Shown in pieces: positions 1 to 8,776 of a DNA stretch of 64,000 nt (within the stretch, counting starts at the first letter, position 1; every line of letters starts with the position of its first letter). Source of the stretch: Streptomyces sp. CB02980 (GTDB lineage: Bacteria; Actinomycetota; Actinomycetes; Streptomycetales; Streptomycetaceae); assembly GCF_014451325.2 (NCBI RefSeq), contig NZ_JACSCH020000014.1, positions 59,072 to 123,071 on the forward strand, read 5' to 3'. The notes beneath the pieces were generated by a model. The model was given only the letters and a program-made list of their open reading frames with translations, was not told the origin of the DNA and did not search any database. The position numbers were made by a program, and so were the translations under genes.

Positions 1-24
1 CCCCAGCCCCAGCCCCAGCCCCAG
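1..24. repeat. CCCCAG hexamer microsatellite at window edge
   Basis: Four tandem copies of CCCCAG open the window. They may belong to the 3' end of a gene outside the window, since the first supported gene begins downstream. No coding assignment is possible from this side. Confidence 0.7.
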
Positions 25-113
25 ACCGAGACCGGGCAGGGGCACTTCCCCGGATGGCTGGGCGAAGGCCCCGTCCGCCCGCAGACGCAGGGCGACGTCC
101 GGGTGCGTCGGCC

Positions 114-1232
114 GTGACCGCCCTGTCCCTCCGGGCCCTGAACCGGGCGCTCCTCGACCGGCAGTTCCTGCTCGTGCGCACCGACCGGACGCCGCTCGAC
201 GTGATCGGACGCCTGGTCGCCCTCCAGGCGCAGGAGCCCAACTGGCCCTACGTCGGCCTGTGGAGCAGGATCCACGACTTCACCCAGGCGGATCTCACCG
301 CGCTCGTCGAGGACCGGAAGGTCGTCCGGTCCGCCCTGCTCCGCAGCACCCAGCACCTCACCGCGGCCGACGACTTCCGCCGCCTGCGGCCGCTGGTGCA
401 GCCCGTGCTCGACCGCACCGCCGGCTCGTCGTACTTCACCCGGAACCGCGCCACCGGGCACGGCACGGGCCTGGACGCGGCGTCCCTCGTCACCGAGGGG
501 CTCGCCCTGCTCGGCGGCCGGACGCTGCCCCGCAGGGAACTGGCCCGGCAACTCGCCGCACGCCACCCCGGTGTCGACGGACGGATCCTGGCCGGGGAGG
601 TCGAGCTGCGGACTCCGCTCGTCCACGATCCCGCCACGGGCGCCTGGGGCTCGTGGGGCAACCGGTCGGCCATCTCCGTCACCCCCGCCGAAGCGTGGCT
701 GGGACGGCCGGTCGCGGCCGCGGCCACCGGTGACGGCGACGCGGCGAAGGAGCTGATCCGCCGCTACCTCGCCGCCTTCGGCCCGGCCGGTGTGAAGGAC
801 GTCCAGGCCTGGTGCGGGCTGACCCGCCTGGGCGAGGTCGTCGCGGAGATGGGCGCCGAGCTGCGCCGCCACTCCGGGCCCGGAGGCGGTGAACTCTTCG
901 ACCTGGCCCACGCGGAGCTGCCCGACCCCGAGACCCCGGCTCCGGTGCGCCTGCTGCCCGCGTTCGACAACGTCCTGCTCGGCCACGCCGACCGGAGCCG
1001 GATCATCGACGACGAGGACCGTCCCCGCGTGATGCCCGGCTCGGCGCAGGTCCGGCCCACCTTCCTGGTGGACGGCCGGGTGCACGGAACGTGGTCACTC
1101 GACGCCGGAACACTACGACTCGCCCCGTTCCGCCCGCTCCGCGCCACCGACCGGACGGCCCTGGAGCAGGAGGCGCACCGGCTGCTGCCGTTCGTGGGCG
1201 GCACGACGGTGGCGACCGCCGGTGGTGCGTAG
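114..1232 (+). CDS. winged-helix DNA-binding domain protein (HTH_42 family)
   Basis: A 372-residue protein of the winged-helix HTH_42 (DUF1006/AlkZ-like) family. Family marks are the N-terminal LVALQAQEPNWPYVGLW block and the C-terminal LLPAFDNVLLGHADRSRI block, as in bacterial AlkX/AlkZ-like proteins; some relatives bind or repair DNA crosslinks. I chose the GTG at 114 because homologues start with a short T-L-S-x-R-A-L-N segment; an in-frame ATG at 54 would add a basic, low-complexity 20-residue leader. No signal peptide or membrane segment is visible, so it is probably cytoplasmic. It stands alone, about 100 bp upstream of the next gene. Family is fairly secure; whether it is a glycosylase or only a DNA-binding protein cannot be read from the sequence. 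Confidence 0.75.
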   Translation: MTALSLRALNRALLDRQFLLVRTDRTPLDVIGRLVALQAQEPNWPYVGLWSRIHDFTQADLTALVEDRKVVRSALLRSTQHLTAADDFRRLRPLVQPVLDRTAGSSYFTRNRATGHGTGLDAASLVTEGLALLGGRTLPRRELARQLAARHPGVDGRILAGEVELRTPLVHDPATGAWGSWGNRSAISVTPAEAWLGRPVAAAATGDGDAAKELIRRYLAAFGPAGVKDVQAWCGLTRLGEVVAEMGAELRRHSGPGGGELFDLAHAELPDPETPAPVRLLPAFDNVLLGHADRSRIIDDEDRPRVMPGSAQVRPTFLVDGRVHGTWSLDAGTLRLAPFRPLRATDRTALEQEAHRLLPFVGGTTVATAGGA

Positions 1233-1263
1233 GCCGATCGTGCCGATCGCCGCGGTCCGGGTG

Positions 1264-1298
1264 GCAACCGCCGACGGATCAGAGGTGGTTGCTAGCCT
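1264..1298 (+). promoter_or_regulatory. candidate promoter/operator of XRE-like gene
   Basis: An inverted repeat GCAACC (1264-1269) and GGTTGC (1287-1292) lies just upstream of a TAGCCT sequence (1293-1298) that could be a -10 element. This is 35 bp before the start at 1333. It suggests autoregulation by the encoded HTH protein, but there is no good -35 and the arms are only 6 bp. Confidence 0.3.
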
Positions 1299-1332
1299 TG
1301 CGGGACCTCGTCCGATGACCACGGGAGTTCTT

Positions 1333-2070
1333 ATGAGTGAGGGGCCTGCTCAGGACCTGATGGGCACGGTGCGCCGGATCGACTCGCTGTTGGAGCGCAT
1401 GGGCCTGAATCGCGCCGACGTGTTGCGGGTCGAGGGCGAGGGCGGGCTCTCGTACGCCTCCGGGGTGCCGGTGGAGGAGGCGCGGGAACTGCTGCGCGGT
1501 GAACGGCCTGTTCAGGCCGGGAGCGAGGTGGACGTGGTCGAGGCGCGCCACCGGCGCGTGGTCGAGCGCATCCTGTTCCTGCGCGCGACGCGGCTGCGCG
1601 CGTCGGCGGACGGCAGCAGGCGGGCGTACTCCCTGGCGGAGATCGCGGCCGGCGCGGGCACGAGTGCGCAGTGGCTGGACAAGATGATCAAGACGGGCCG
1701 TGCTCCGAACCTCAACCACGCCGCCGGGATCGCGGGGTTCTTCGGGGAGAAGATCGAGTTCCTGGTCGCCGAGCCGGCCGAGGCGCTGGACCGCGTCCTC
1801 CAGCAGATCCACAAGGATCTCCTGGAGCGGACCGTGGAACGCCAGGACCAGGACCTGCGGCGCCTGCGCATCGCGGGACCGGCGAGCGAGGTGGATCCCT
1901 CCCTCGGCGTGGTCGCGTACGCCGCCCGGGCCCTGGCCGACGTACCGGACGACACCGCTCAGCCCCTGATCGCCCTGATCGAGTCCGTCGCGCGGCGATC
2001 CCGCGAGGAGCGCGCCCGGGAGGCCCGCGCGGCCCTCGAAGCCGGGTTGGTGCACAATGACGTCGATTGA
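1333..2070 (+). CDS. XRE-like helix-turn-helix regulator, first gene of ImmA-type module
   Basis: A 245-residue protein with a helix-turn-helix around residues 100-145 (AEIAAGAGTSAQWLDKMIKTG, then residues typical of XRE-domain helices 4-5). An acidic N-terminus precedes it and a helical, Arg/Glu-rich tail follows, probably for dimerisation. The ATG at 1333 has GGGAG five bases upstream, so it is preferred over in-frame upstream starts near 1222. It is followed 75 bp later by a small HExxH metallopeptidase and a seven-helix membrane protein. This order resembles XRE/ImmA pairs, in which the peptidase cleaves the repressor; the role here is inferred. It is unlikely to be a simple antitoxin because of the extended C-terminus. 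DNA-binding role fairly sure, target unknown. Confidence 0.7.
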   Translation: MSEGPAQDLMGTVRRIDSLLERMGLNRADVLRVEGEGGLSYASGVPVEEARELLRGERPVQAGSEVDVVEARHRRVVERILFLRATRLRASADGSRRAYSLAEIAAGAGTSAQWLDKMIKTGRAPNLNHAAGIAGFFGEKIEFLVAEPAEALDRVLQQIHKDLLERTVERQDQDLRRLRIAGPASEVDPSLGVVAYAARALADVPDDTAQPLIALIESVARRSREERAREARAALEAGLVHNDVD

Positions 2071-2145
2071 TCGCGGCGTGGACCCCACGGCTCACCAGCG
2101 GTAGCGCGCAGAAGCGATGCAGGGGGGCCGGTCCGTCCGGCACGA

Positions 2146-2691
2146 GTGACGGGGTGGCACGGGGTGGGGGTCTCGCGCGAGATGAAGCGGTATCGCGACG
2201 TGCTGGTCACGGGGCTGCCGCAGCCGGTTCCCGAGCAGACGGCCGAGTTGCTGAAGGCGATCTGCGTGTGCGCGGCCCGGTTCAGCGGGCGGGAACTGCG
2301 GTTGATGTTCGAGGAGTTCCCACCGGGCTCGGTGACGGGTCTCTGGCTGGACATGGGCGACTACGACCTGATCGTCGTCGAGGCCAACACGTCCCCGCTG
2401 CATCAGGTCGTCATTCTGGGGCACGAGCTGTGGCACCTCAAGGAGGGGCACTGCGGTCATGGCGGCGCGGCCGGTGCACGGGCCGCGGCCCGCATGCTCG
2501 GGGACCGCTGGGAACTCGCCGACGCGGTCGGCCGCGTCGCCGCCCGTACGGAGCCGGACCTCGAAGAGGAGCGGCGCGCGGAGAAGTTCGGCCGGATGCT
2601 GGCCGACCGGGTCAGGACCCGCCTGGACCGCAGGCGTGGCACGCCCTCCGGCGGAGTGGCCGGCCGTATCTGGGCGTCGTTCAGAGGATGA
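2146..2691 (+). CDS. ImmA/IrrE-like zinc metallopeptidase
   Basis: A 181-residue protein with a zinc-binding HExxH motif (HELWH, residues 93-97) after a predicted hydrophobic strand, followed by KEGHCGH. A later EEERRAEKFGRML segment (about 145-157) matches the ExxAxxFAxxLL helix that carries further conserved residues in ImmA/IrrE peptidases. Known relatives cleave XRE-type repressors in response to DNA damage or peptide signals; that this one acts on the product at 1333-2070 is inferred from adjacency. An ATG at 2182 is an alternative start. No export signal. Streptomyces databases often label such genes 'toxin'; no toxic activity can be read here. The gene ends 13 bp before the membrane protein start. 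Confidence 0.7.
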   Translation: MTGWHGVGVSREMKRYRDVLVTGLPQPVPEQTAELLKAICVCAARFSGRELRLMFEEFPPGSVTGLWLDMGDYDLIVVEANTSPLHQVVILGHELWHLKEGHCGHGGAAGARAAARMLGDRWELADAVGRVAARTEPDLEEERRAEKFGRMLADRVRTRLDRRRGTPSGGVAGRIWASFRG

Positions 2692-2704
2692 CGGGTGAGA
2701 CGGC

Positions 2705-3946
2705 GTGAATCTCTACATCCCGGCCGCCGCGCTCGGTATCGTGCTGGTCGTCAAGCTTCCCTCGTTGGTGCGGCGCAGGCACAGTCCCGTGGTCCGCAGC
2801 GTCAACGCCGTGATCTTCCTGCAGGCCTCGGCGTTCTTCTTCTCCGCGCCCCCGACCATCAGGTTCGTCAACAGGACGACCGGCGTCTGCAATTTCTCCG
2901 CGGTGCTGGTCTACTGCCTCCTCTCCGCCTACGCGTGCGCCTGCCGGGTCCTCATGGAGAACTGGCGCGGGGACGTGGAGGTCCTTCCCCGTACCCGCCG
3001 CCGGGTCAGACGGTGGATCTGGGGGCACGGTGTGGTGGCCCTCCTCCTCATCGGCTGTTTCGTGTGGGGCGAGGCGCCGGTCGAACGGCAGCGCGACTTC
3101 GAGACGTACTACGCCAGCACCCCCTTCATCCGCGAGATGGTGCTGCTCTGCCTGGTCGCCGTCACCGCGGCGGCCGGCGCGGCGGCCGCGGCGTGCCTGA
3201 GGTGGGCGCGCGACATCCGCAGCGAGTTCCCCGAGCGGAGGACATCGGCCCGCGGGCTGCTGCGCACCGGGCTCACCGTCCTGGCCGTGGGCTTCCTGAC
3301 CAACGTGACCTACGGTGCGGCCAAGCTGGTCGCGGTCGTGGCCGCCTGGAGCGGCCGGGACTGGGAACCGCTCAACCAGGCGGCCGTGTCCCTGGCCGCC
3401 CTCGGCACCCTGCTCGTCGCCGCCGGATTCCTCATCCCCATCGTCGGGCCCTGGCTCACCGTCCGGGTCCTCGAACCGCTGCGGACACTGCGCGCCCTGG
3501 GTCCGCTGCGGCGGACGTTGTGCGTCGCCGGCGGTCCGCAGGCCCGGATGAGGCTCTCCACTCCCTGGAGCGCCGGCCCCGGCCGGCGCCTGACGGACCG
3601 GATGACCGACATCCACGACCGGATGCTGGAACTCGGGGCGTACTGCTCGGACGAGGTGCGTGCCCGCGGCTACGCGGAGGCCCGCCGGGTCGGCAGGACG
3701 GAGGCCGAGAGCGTCGCCTTCGGGCTGGCTGCCATGGTCAGGGCCGCGGCGGACGCCCGTGGCCGCGGGATGCCCGCGGACAAGGAGCGGGGCGTGCCGG
3801 CGGTTCGGGCGCTGCGTGCGGCGGAGGGCGAGTACCGGGACCTCCTGGTCGGCATCTCCCGGGCGCTCGGCTCGGTCCCCGGGGACGGGAACGGCGGCAC
3901 CACCGCGTCGGTCGGTGGTGCCGCCTTGTCTCCCTGCGACGGATGA
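2705..3946 (+). CDS. seven-helix membrane protein (MAB_1171c / DUF6545-type)
   Basis: A 413-residue integral membrane protein. Seven hydrophobic segments occupy roughly residues 4-22, 35-55, 62-80, 107-122, 140-165, 185-210 and 225-255; a soluble, charged, probably cytoplasmic domain of about 150 residues follows. This architecture matches the MAB_1171c family, called putative transporters but without shown substrate, and frequently found beside XRE and ImmA-like genes in actinobacteria. The GTG at 2705 lies 13 bp after the peptidase stop, so the two are probably one transcript. The topology would also suit a membrane sensor that signals inward to the peptidase. The final codons overlap the first arm-pair of a hairpin at 3893-3925. 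Confidence 0.65.
   Translation: MNLYIPAAALGIVLVVKLPSLVRRRHSPVVRSVNAVIFLQASAFFFSAPPTIRFVNRTTGVCNFSAVLVYCLLSAYACACRVLMENWRGDVEVLPRTRRRVRRWIWGHGVVALLLIGCFVWGEAPVERQRDFETYYASTPFIREMVLLCLVAVTAAAGAAAAACLRWARDIRSEFPERRTSARGLLRTGLTVLAVGFLTNVTYGAAKLVAVVAAWSGRDWEPLNQAAVSLAALGTLLVAAGFLIPIVGPWLTVRVLEPLRTLRALGPLRRTLCVAGGPQARMRLSTPWSAGPGRRLTDRMTDIHDRMLELGAYCSDEVRARGYAEARRVGRTEAESVAFGLAAMVRAAADARGRGMPADKERGVPAVRALRAAEGEYRDLLVGISRALGSVPGDGNGGTTASVGGAALSPCDG
3893..3925 (+). terminator. 13-bp stem-loop overlapping the 3' end of the membrane-protein gene
   Basis: Perfect 13-bp arms GGCGGCACCACCG (3893-3905) and CGGTGGTGCCGCC (3913-3925) with a 7-nt loop, followed by TTGT. It lies within the last codons of the upstream gene, so it may attenuate or protect the 3' end as well as terminate. 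Confidence 0.55.
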
Positions 3947-3949
3947 CAC

Positions 3950-3984
3950 CCGCCCCGCCCCCGGCGTCTGCCGGGGCGGGGCGG
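3950..3984. terminator. GC-rich hairpin between convergent genes
   Basis: Arms 3950-3965 and 3970-3984 pair along 15 bp with one bulged C and a 4-nt loop. It sits between the + strand module ending at 3946 and the - strand lectin gene ending at 4007, so it probably serves as a bidirectional terminator. Confidence 0.65.
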
Positions 3985-4006
3985 ATGTCATCGGGTGGGG
4001 CGGGTA

Positions 4007-7000
4007 TTACGGAGCGACCGGCAGGTCCGGGGTCTGGAGCGTCGGGATGCTCCAGCGCTGGGCCGGAGTGCCGTTGCAGCTCCAGATCGCCAGCTTCGTA
4101 CCCCAGTCCCGCCGTGCCTGCGGCAGGTCCAGGCAGTTGTTCGACTGCGGGTTGTAGATGCTGCCGTCGGCGCGGGGCAGCCACTGCTGGCCGCCCTCGC
4201 CCAGGCACTGCCAGAAGATCAGGTCGGTGCCCTGAGCGGTCTGGTTGCCCCGGACCGCGACGCACTGGCCCTTCTGGGTCAGGGTGCCGTTGGCGTTGAC
4301 GCTGAACTTCTGCGGGTCGGAGCCGTTGCAGTCCCACAGCTGCGGCTGGTTGCCGTTGCCGTTGGCGCCCTGCGGCGTGTCCATGCAGAAGTCGGGCGAC
4401 GCCGCGTACCGGATCGGCAGGTCCGTGGTGGTGGCCGGCGGCACGTAGTTCTGGAAGACCGACAGCCCGGCGATGGAGCCGTTGAGGTAGTTGCTGGGCT
4501 TGCTGACGTGCTTGTACCGGCCCAGGACCAGGGCGCCGCTGGGTGCGGGGCTGGTGCTCGCCCGGTGGTATCCGCTTGAGGCCAGCGTCCCGTTCACGTA
4601 CAGGGTCATGGCGCCGGACGCGGCGTTGTACGTGGCCGTCAGCTGGGTCCAGACGCCCTGCTTGAAGGTGTTGGCCGGGGTGACGACGGCGTTGTAGTCG
4701 TACGGCCAGCCGTCGTCGTCACCGTGCGCGATGGCGAAGCGCCAGTGGCCGGTGTCGGCGTACAGCATGAACGCGCTGGCGTGCGCGCCGTCCTGGCTGA
4801 CGATCATTCCGTCCTGCGCGTTCATCTTCACCCAGGTGGAGAGGGTGAACGACTGGCGGGTGTCGACGGCCTTGGCGGGGCCGGTGACGACCGACTTCGC
4901 CGCGGGGTCGAAGACCGCGACCTTGCGGGCGCGGCCGTCGACCGTCTCGGTGGCGTAGGTGACCGCGGCGGAGGTGGCGTCGTTGGAGACGCCGCTGCCG
5001 TTCTTGGCCGGAATGGCCTTGGCGTCACCCTCCAGGCGCCACTGGACGGTCGGGGCCTGGGCGTCGCCGCGGACGTGGTGGCCGCCGAAGCCGTCGACCG
5101 CGCCGCCGGCGGCGGTGCCGGCCCAGGCCTGCAGGACGCCGTCGGTGCCGACCGCCCAGAAGTCCGGGATGTCGTCGCCGGTCACATCGCCCTCGGAACC
5201 CACCCGGGGGTAGTCCGCGCCCTTGATCCCGTACCCGATGCGGGTGGCGGGCTGCGCCGCGACACCGGTGACCACGACGTAGCCGTCGACCGCGCGGGTG
5301 CCGGTGGTCAGCTTGTACTGGAAGATGTCGCCGTTGGTGCGGTTGCGCACCCACAGCGCCGGGGCGGTGTCCGTCGTGGCACCGATGTTCAGCGCGTTGC
5401 CGGGGACCATGAGGTCCTTGTCGTCCCACGTGCCGCTCGCGTCGACCAGGGCCGGCGCGGCGAGGGTCTGGTTGGACTTGACCGGGTAGAACCACAGGTT
5501 GCCGGACTCCACGGACAGCAGTCCGGTGGCGTCGGTGACCTTGCGGCTCGGCGTCCGCGTGGTGCGGGCCGGGCCGGTCGGGGTGATCTGGCTGGAGTAC
5601 GCCCAGGTCGCCTCGTTGCGGTAGCCGGTGCAGGAGGTGGCGTGGGTGGTGGAGCACTCCGGCTTGGCGACCGCGGTCTTCGTGCCGAGCGTGAAGCGGC
5701 CCGGGGCGGAGAGGGTGTTGTCGTAGGCGAAGAGCTGCGCTCCGCCCAGTGCGCCCGGGGTGGCCGGCTCCTGGTGCACGAACAGGTCGTCCACGTTGCG
5801 GCCGGGGTCGAGCGAACCGCGGTGAACCGTGCGGTAGTCCTTCCACGTCCGGCCGGAGGCCACCTCGGGAGCCTGGAGCGCGGTGGCCGCGGTTCCGCTG
5901 GGGATCATGCTGCGGCTGCTGCCGTCGGTGGCCCGGCCGTGCGTGACGAGGTTGCCCGCGGCGTCGGGCAGCAGGATGTCGGAGCGGGCGTCGCCGGTGG
6001 TGTCACCGAAGGCGACCGCACCGTCCTTCCACGGCACGTAGAAGGCGTACGACCGGGTCTGGGAGGCGTTGCCCGCCTCGTCGAGGACCCGTGCGTAGAC
6101 GATGTTGGTTCCCCACGTGGTGGGCTTGATGTCGAGGGGGTGCACGCCGAGCGGGCTGCCGCCGCTCGCGCACCGCTGCTGTGCGCCGACCAGCTGCGGG
6201 TCGAAGCCCCACTGGACACAGGCCGGTCCGGAGCTGCGCAGGCCCGCACCCGGGCTCGGGTCGGAGACGACGATGGGCAGGGAGCCCGTGTCGCCGAGAC
6301 GCAGGCTGGTGATCTGGCCGTTGCCGGCCGGCGGGTACTGGGTGGCCGGGTCGGTGAACGGGCCGAACTCCAGGACCGGCGGGGTCAGGTCGACCGCGAA
6401 GTGGCAGGAGGTGGTGGCGGGGCCGCGCAGCAGGCCGTCGTCGCCCTGGACCGCCCAGCCGTAGTTGCGGCCGTCCTTCAGGGCGTCGAGCGGGGTGGTG
6501 TACGTGGCGTCGGTGCCGGTGCCGACGAAACCGGACCAGCCGGTGTGGGCAGCGGCGCCGGTGTCGTGGTCCCACACACCCACGAACTGGGTGAGCTGGC
6601 CCTGGTTGGGGCTGCTGACCTTCGAGGCGATCGTGACGGTCGGGGTGGTGATCCAGCCGAACTGGTCGGCGGGGACGTCACCACAGGCCTGGGTGTCGCC
6701 CGCGACGACGCGGCGCGGGGCGGGAACCGTGCGCTGGTTCTCCGGGACGCGCGGCGGGAAGTCGTACTCGGCGCTGAGCACCGCGGTGTACGCGAACCGC
6801 TTGAAGGCGATCTTGTCGCCGGTGCCCTCCTGGCCGGTCAGGGCGAAGGCGAGCGGAGTGCCGGTGTCGCGGATGCCGTCACGCATGGCGTTGGTGACGT
6901 TGAAGTCCACGGGGATGTTGCCGTAGCAGTCGCCGTTGTTGCCGTTGCCGCCGATGGACTGGTTCTGGATCCACTCGCGGATCTGGTGGTTGCTCCACTT

Positions 7001-8410
7001 GACCGACGAGCCGAACGCGCCTGCGCGGTACAGGTGCACCGGGTACGTGTTCGTGCACGACCAGTCCGCCGAGAGGTACTGCTCCAGGCGGAGGTTGGCG
7101 TAGTTGATCGTGGCGCCGGCATAGCCGTTGAGGTCGAACTCGTACAGTGCGCGCTCGATGCCCTTGCTGGTCTCCCAGCCCTGGTAGCCCACTCCCGGCC
7201 GGTCCTCGTCGCGGGAACCGGTGCGGTCGAAGTTGCCGGAGTCGTAGGCCTGCTGGACCCACGCGTGGTGCTGCTTGCCCCGGCTGTCCACCGACCACGA
7301 GGGGTCGACGTAGATCGGGTACCTGGTGTCGGCACCGTCGAGCAGCTCGGCGCTGGGAGCCAGGGCTATGTCGCCGGTGGCCCTCTTCGCCGAGCCGGTC
7401 GCCTTCGCGCCGGCCTCCCGCGCTCCGGTCACCTTCGCGCGGGTCACCGGGATCCGGGCCACGGAAGCACCGGCTCCGGGGCCGTCGGCGCTGCTGGGCG
7501 CCGTCTCCGACCCGGGGGAGTTCGCCGTGTCACGGGCGTCGAGGTCGGCGTAACGCGAGCCGCGCGCACCGGGCTCGCGCGCCTCGCCGGCCGACCACAT
7601 CAGGGGGGCCGGGGCGCGGAAGACGGTCTCCTTGCCCGCGGCGGCGGTCAGGCTGCCGTCCTTGCCCTCGGCCAGCGTCAGGCCGTCGGTGACCGTGGGG
7701 AACACCAGGTCGCGCACGGCCGGGTCGGCCGCCGCCGCGGGCGAGTGCAGCACGACCACGGTGGTGTAGCCGCCGTACTTGGTGGCGCTCACCTGGAGGT
7801 CGGTGTCGGGGGCCACGTTCTCGAACAGCGCGTCGTTGCCGCGCAGCACGGGCTTGGGGAGCGCGCCCGCGAACGGCGAGGAGACCGACAGCTTCTTGCC
7901 GTCCTCGGTCGTCATCGTCGCCAGCGGACCCGTGCCGCCGCCCGAGATGACCAGGCCCGAACTCGACGCCTTCGGCGCCACGGTGCCGTCCGCGCGCACG
8001 GCCAGCGTGTCGTCCAGGGCCAGCCAGCGGCCCTTGGTGCCCTTGGTGCGCTGCGGCAGCAGGTGGCTCTCGGAGCGCAGCTTGCCCTTCGGGGTGGCGA
8101 CCGTGGTCGCGTACTCCGTCGTCAGCTCCGGGACCGGCACGTCCTTGCCGGTCTTCGCCGCCAGCTCCCACGCCTTCTCGACCGCTGTGCGTGCGGGCGT
8201 TCCTGACGGTGCGACAGGCCGGGTCGCGGTGCCGGGCGTGCCGGGCGCGCCGGGCGCCGCCGAGGCTCCCGGCGCGGCCGGGGCGTCGAGCGGAGGCGTC
8301 GGCGCGGCCGCCGCGACATACGGCGCCGCCAGCAGCAGGACGGCCGAGACCCCCGCCGCCAGACCGGCGGACACCGGCTTCCGCAAGCCGGATCTTGGTG
8401 CTTTGGACAT
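4007..8410 (-). CDS. secreted LamG-like / ricin-type lectin giant exoprotein
   Basis: A 1,467-residue secreted protein. Order: signal peptide (basic start, then a hydrophobic AGLAAGVSAVLLLAAP core); a low-complexity Ala/Pro stretch; a beta-rich region; a YPIYVDPSW segment near 362 opening a DNRLRE-type domain; FG-GAP-like repeats near 795 and 1072 (GDTTGDARSD, GDVTGDDIPD); a LamG concanavalin fold about 1183-1325; and a C-terminal ricin-type beta-trefoil about 1332-1467 with QxW-like endings (QKFSV, QQWLP, QRWSI). The trefoil suggests binding of extracellular or cell-wall glycans. No catalytic motif was recognised. The ATG at 8410 is preferred because GGGGGAG precedes it; in-frame GTG and upstream starts exist. 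It faces the RHS gene across a shared control region and shares a ricin domain with it. Confidence 0.8.
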   Translation of the reverse strand: MSKAPRSGLRKPVSAGLAAGVSAVLLLAAPYVAAAAPTPPLDAPAAPGASAAPGAPGTPGTATRPVAPSGTPARTAVEKAWELAAKTGKDVPVPELTTEYATTVATPKGKLRSESHLLPQRTKGTKGRWLALDDTLAVRADGTVAPKASSSGLVISGGGTGPLATMTTEDGKKLSVSSPFAGALPKPVLRGNDALFENVAPDTDLQVSATKYGGYTTVVVLHSPAAAADPAVRDLVFPTVTDGLTLAEGKDGSLTAAAGKETVFRAPAPLMWSAGEAREPGARGSRYADLDARDTANSPGSETAPSSADGPGAGASVARIPVTRAKVTGAREAGAKATGSAKRATGDIALAPSAELLDGADTRYPIYVDPSWSVDSRGKQHHAWVQQAYDSGNFDRTGSRDEDRPGVGYQGWETSKGIERALYEFDLNGYAGATINYANLRLEQYLSADWSCTNTYPVHLYRAGAFGSSVKWSNHQIREWIQNQSIGGNGNNGDCYGNIPVDFNVTNAMRDGIRDTGTPLAFALTGQEGTGDKIAFKRFAYTAVLSAEYDFPPRVPENQRTVPAPRRVVAGDTQACGDVPADQFGWITTPTVTIASKVSSPNQGQLTQFVGVWDHDTGAAAHTGWSGFVGTGTDATYTTPLDALKDGRNYGWAVQGDDGLLRGPATTSCHFAVDLTPPVLEFGPFTDPATQYPPAGNGQITSLRLGDTGSLPIVVSDPSPGAGLRSSGPACVQWGFDPQLVGAQQRCASGGSPLGVHPLDIKPTTWGTNIVYARVLDEAGNASQTRSYAFYVPWKDGAVAFGDTTGDARSDILLPDAAGNLVTHGRATDGSSRSMIPSGTAATALQAPEVASGRTWKDYRTVHRGSLDPGRNVDDLFVHQEPATPGALGGAQLFAYDNTLSAPGRFTLGTKTAVAKPECSTTHATSCTGYRNEATWAYSSQITPTGPARTTRTPSRKVTDATGLLSVESGNLWFYPVKSNQTLAAPALVDASGTWDDKDLMVPGNALNIGATTDTAPALWVRNRTNGDIFQYKLTTGTRAVDGYVVVTGVAAQPATRIGYGIKGADYPRVGSEGDVTGDDIPDFWAVGTDGVLQAWAGTAAGGAVDGFGGHHVRGDAQAPTVQWRLEGDAKAIPAKNGSGVSNDATSAAVTYATETVDGRARKVAVFDPAAKSVVTGPAKAVDTRQSFTLSTWVKMNAQDGMIVSQDGAHASAFMLYADTGHWRFAIAHGDDDGWPYDYNAVVTPANTFKQGVWTQLTATYNAASGAMTLYVNGTLASSGYHRASTSPAPSGALVLGRYKHVSKPSNYLNGSIAGLSVFQNYVPPATTTDLPIRYAASPDFCMDTPQGANGNGNQPQLWDCNGSDPQKFSVNANGTLTQKGQCVAVRGNQTAQGTDLIFWQCLGEGGQQWLPRADGSIYNPQSNNCLDLPQARRDWGTKLAIWSCNGTPAQRWSIPTLQTPDLPVAP

Positions 8411-8776
8411 GCGAGTGCCCACTCCCCCTAGAACGTGTCGAGTCCCTGACCAGACAGGCAGGGCCCGGGCACTGTGACAGGCGGGCACACAGCTGATCAA
8501 CAGCCGGAGGATTCAATTCCGCCCCTCCTGTGCGGGGTCGTGCCCAATTGGCCGCGGGGTGACCCTTCCCACGCATCCATAAACGATCGTTGATAGTGAC
8601 GCAACGATCATTTACTGCTAGCTTCCCCCGTTTAGACCGGCAGTTAAGTGGATTTGGGGCCTCCGCTTGCCTCTCTCCGGCTCCGACTGACCCCACTTCA
8701 GACCCATATGACCAAGGTCCCGGCCCACGTGGCCGGGAGCCTCGGCTCTCTGCTGACCACAGACGAAGGAATCCTC
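8411..8776. promoter_or_regulatory. divergent control region of the lectin and RHS genes
   Basis: This 366-bp gap separates two divergently transcribed exoprotein genes. It contains the most AT-rich stretch nearby (about 8575-8635) and the paired AACGATC sites described separately. No convincing -10/-35 pair could be fixed. An alternative in-frame ATG at 8708 for the RHS gene lies inside it. Confidence 0.55.
8582..8612. promoter_or_regulatory. paired palindromic AACGATCRTT sites, 21 bp apart
   Basis: AACGATCGTT (8582-8591) is a perfect 10-bp palindrome. A near copy, AACGATCATT (8603-8612), follows exactly 21 bp downstream, two helical turns, so both face the same side of the DNA. The position between two divergent genes suggests a dimeric regulator controlling one or both. 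No regulator gene in the window can be assigned to it. Confidence 0.5.

Noticed and set aside
4724..8206. Long + strand frame of about 1,160 codons inside the LamG/ricin gene
   Set aside because: Shadow of the - strand gene; product is Val/Gly/Arg-rich without domains.
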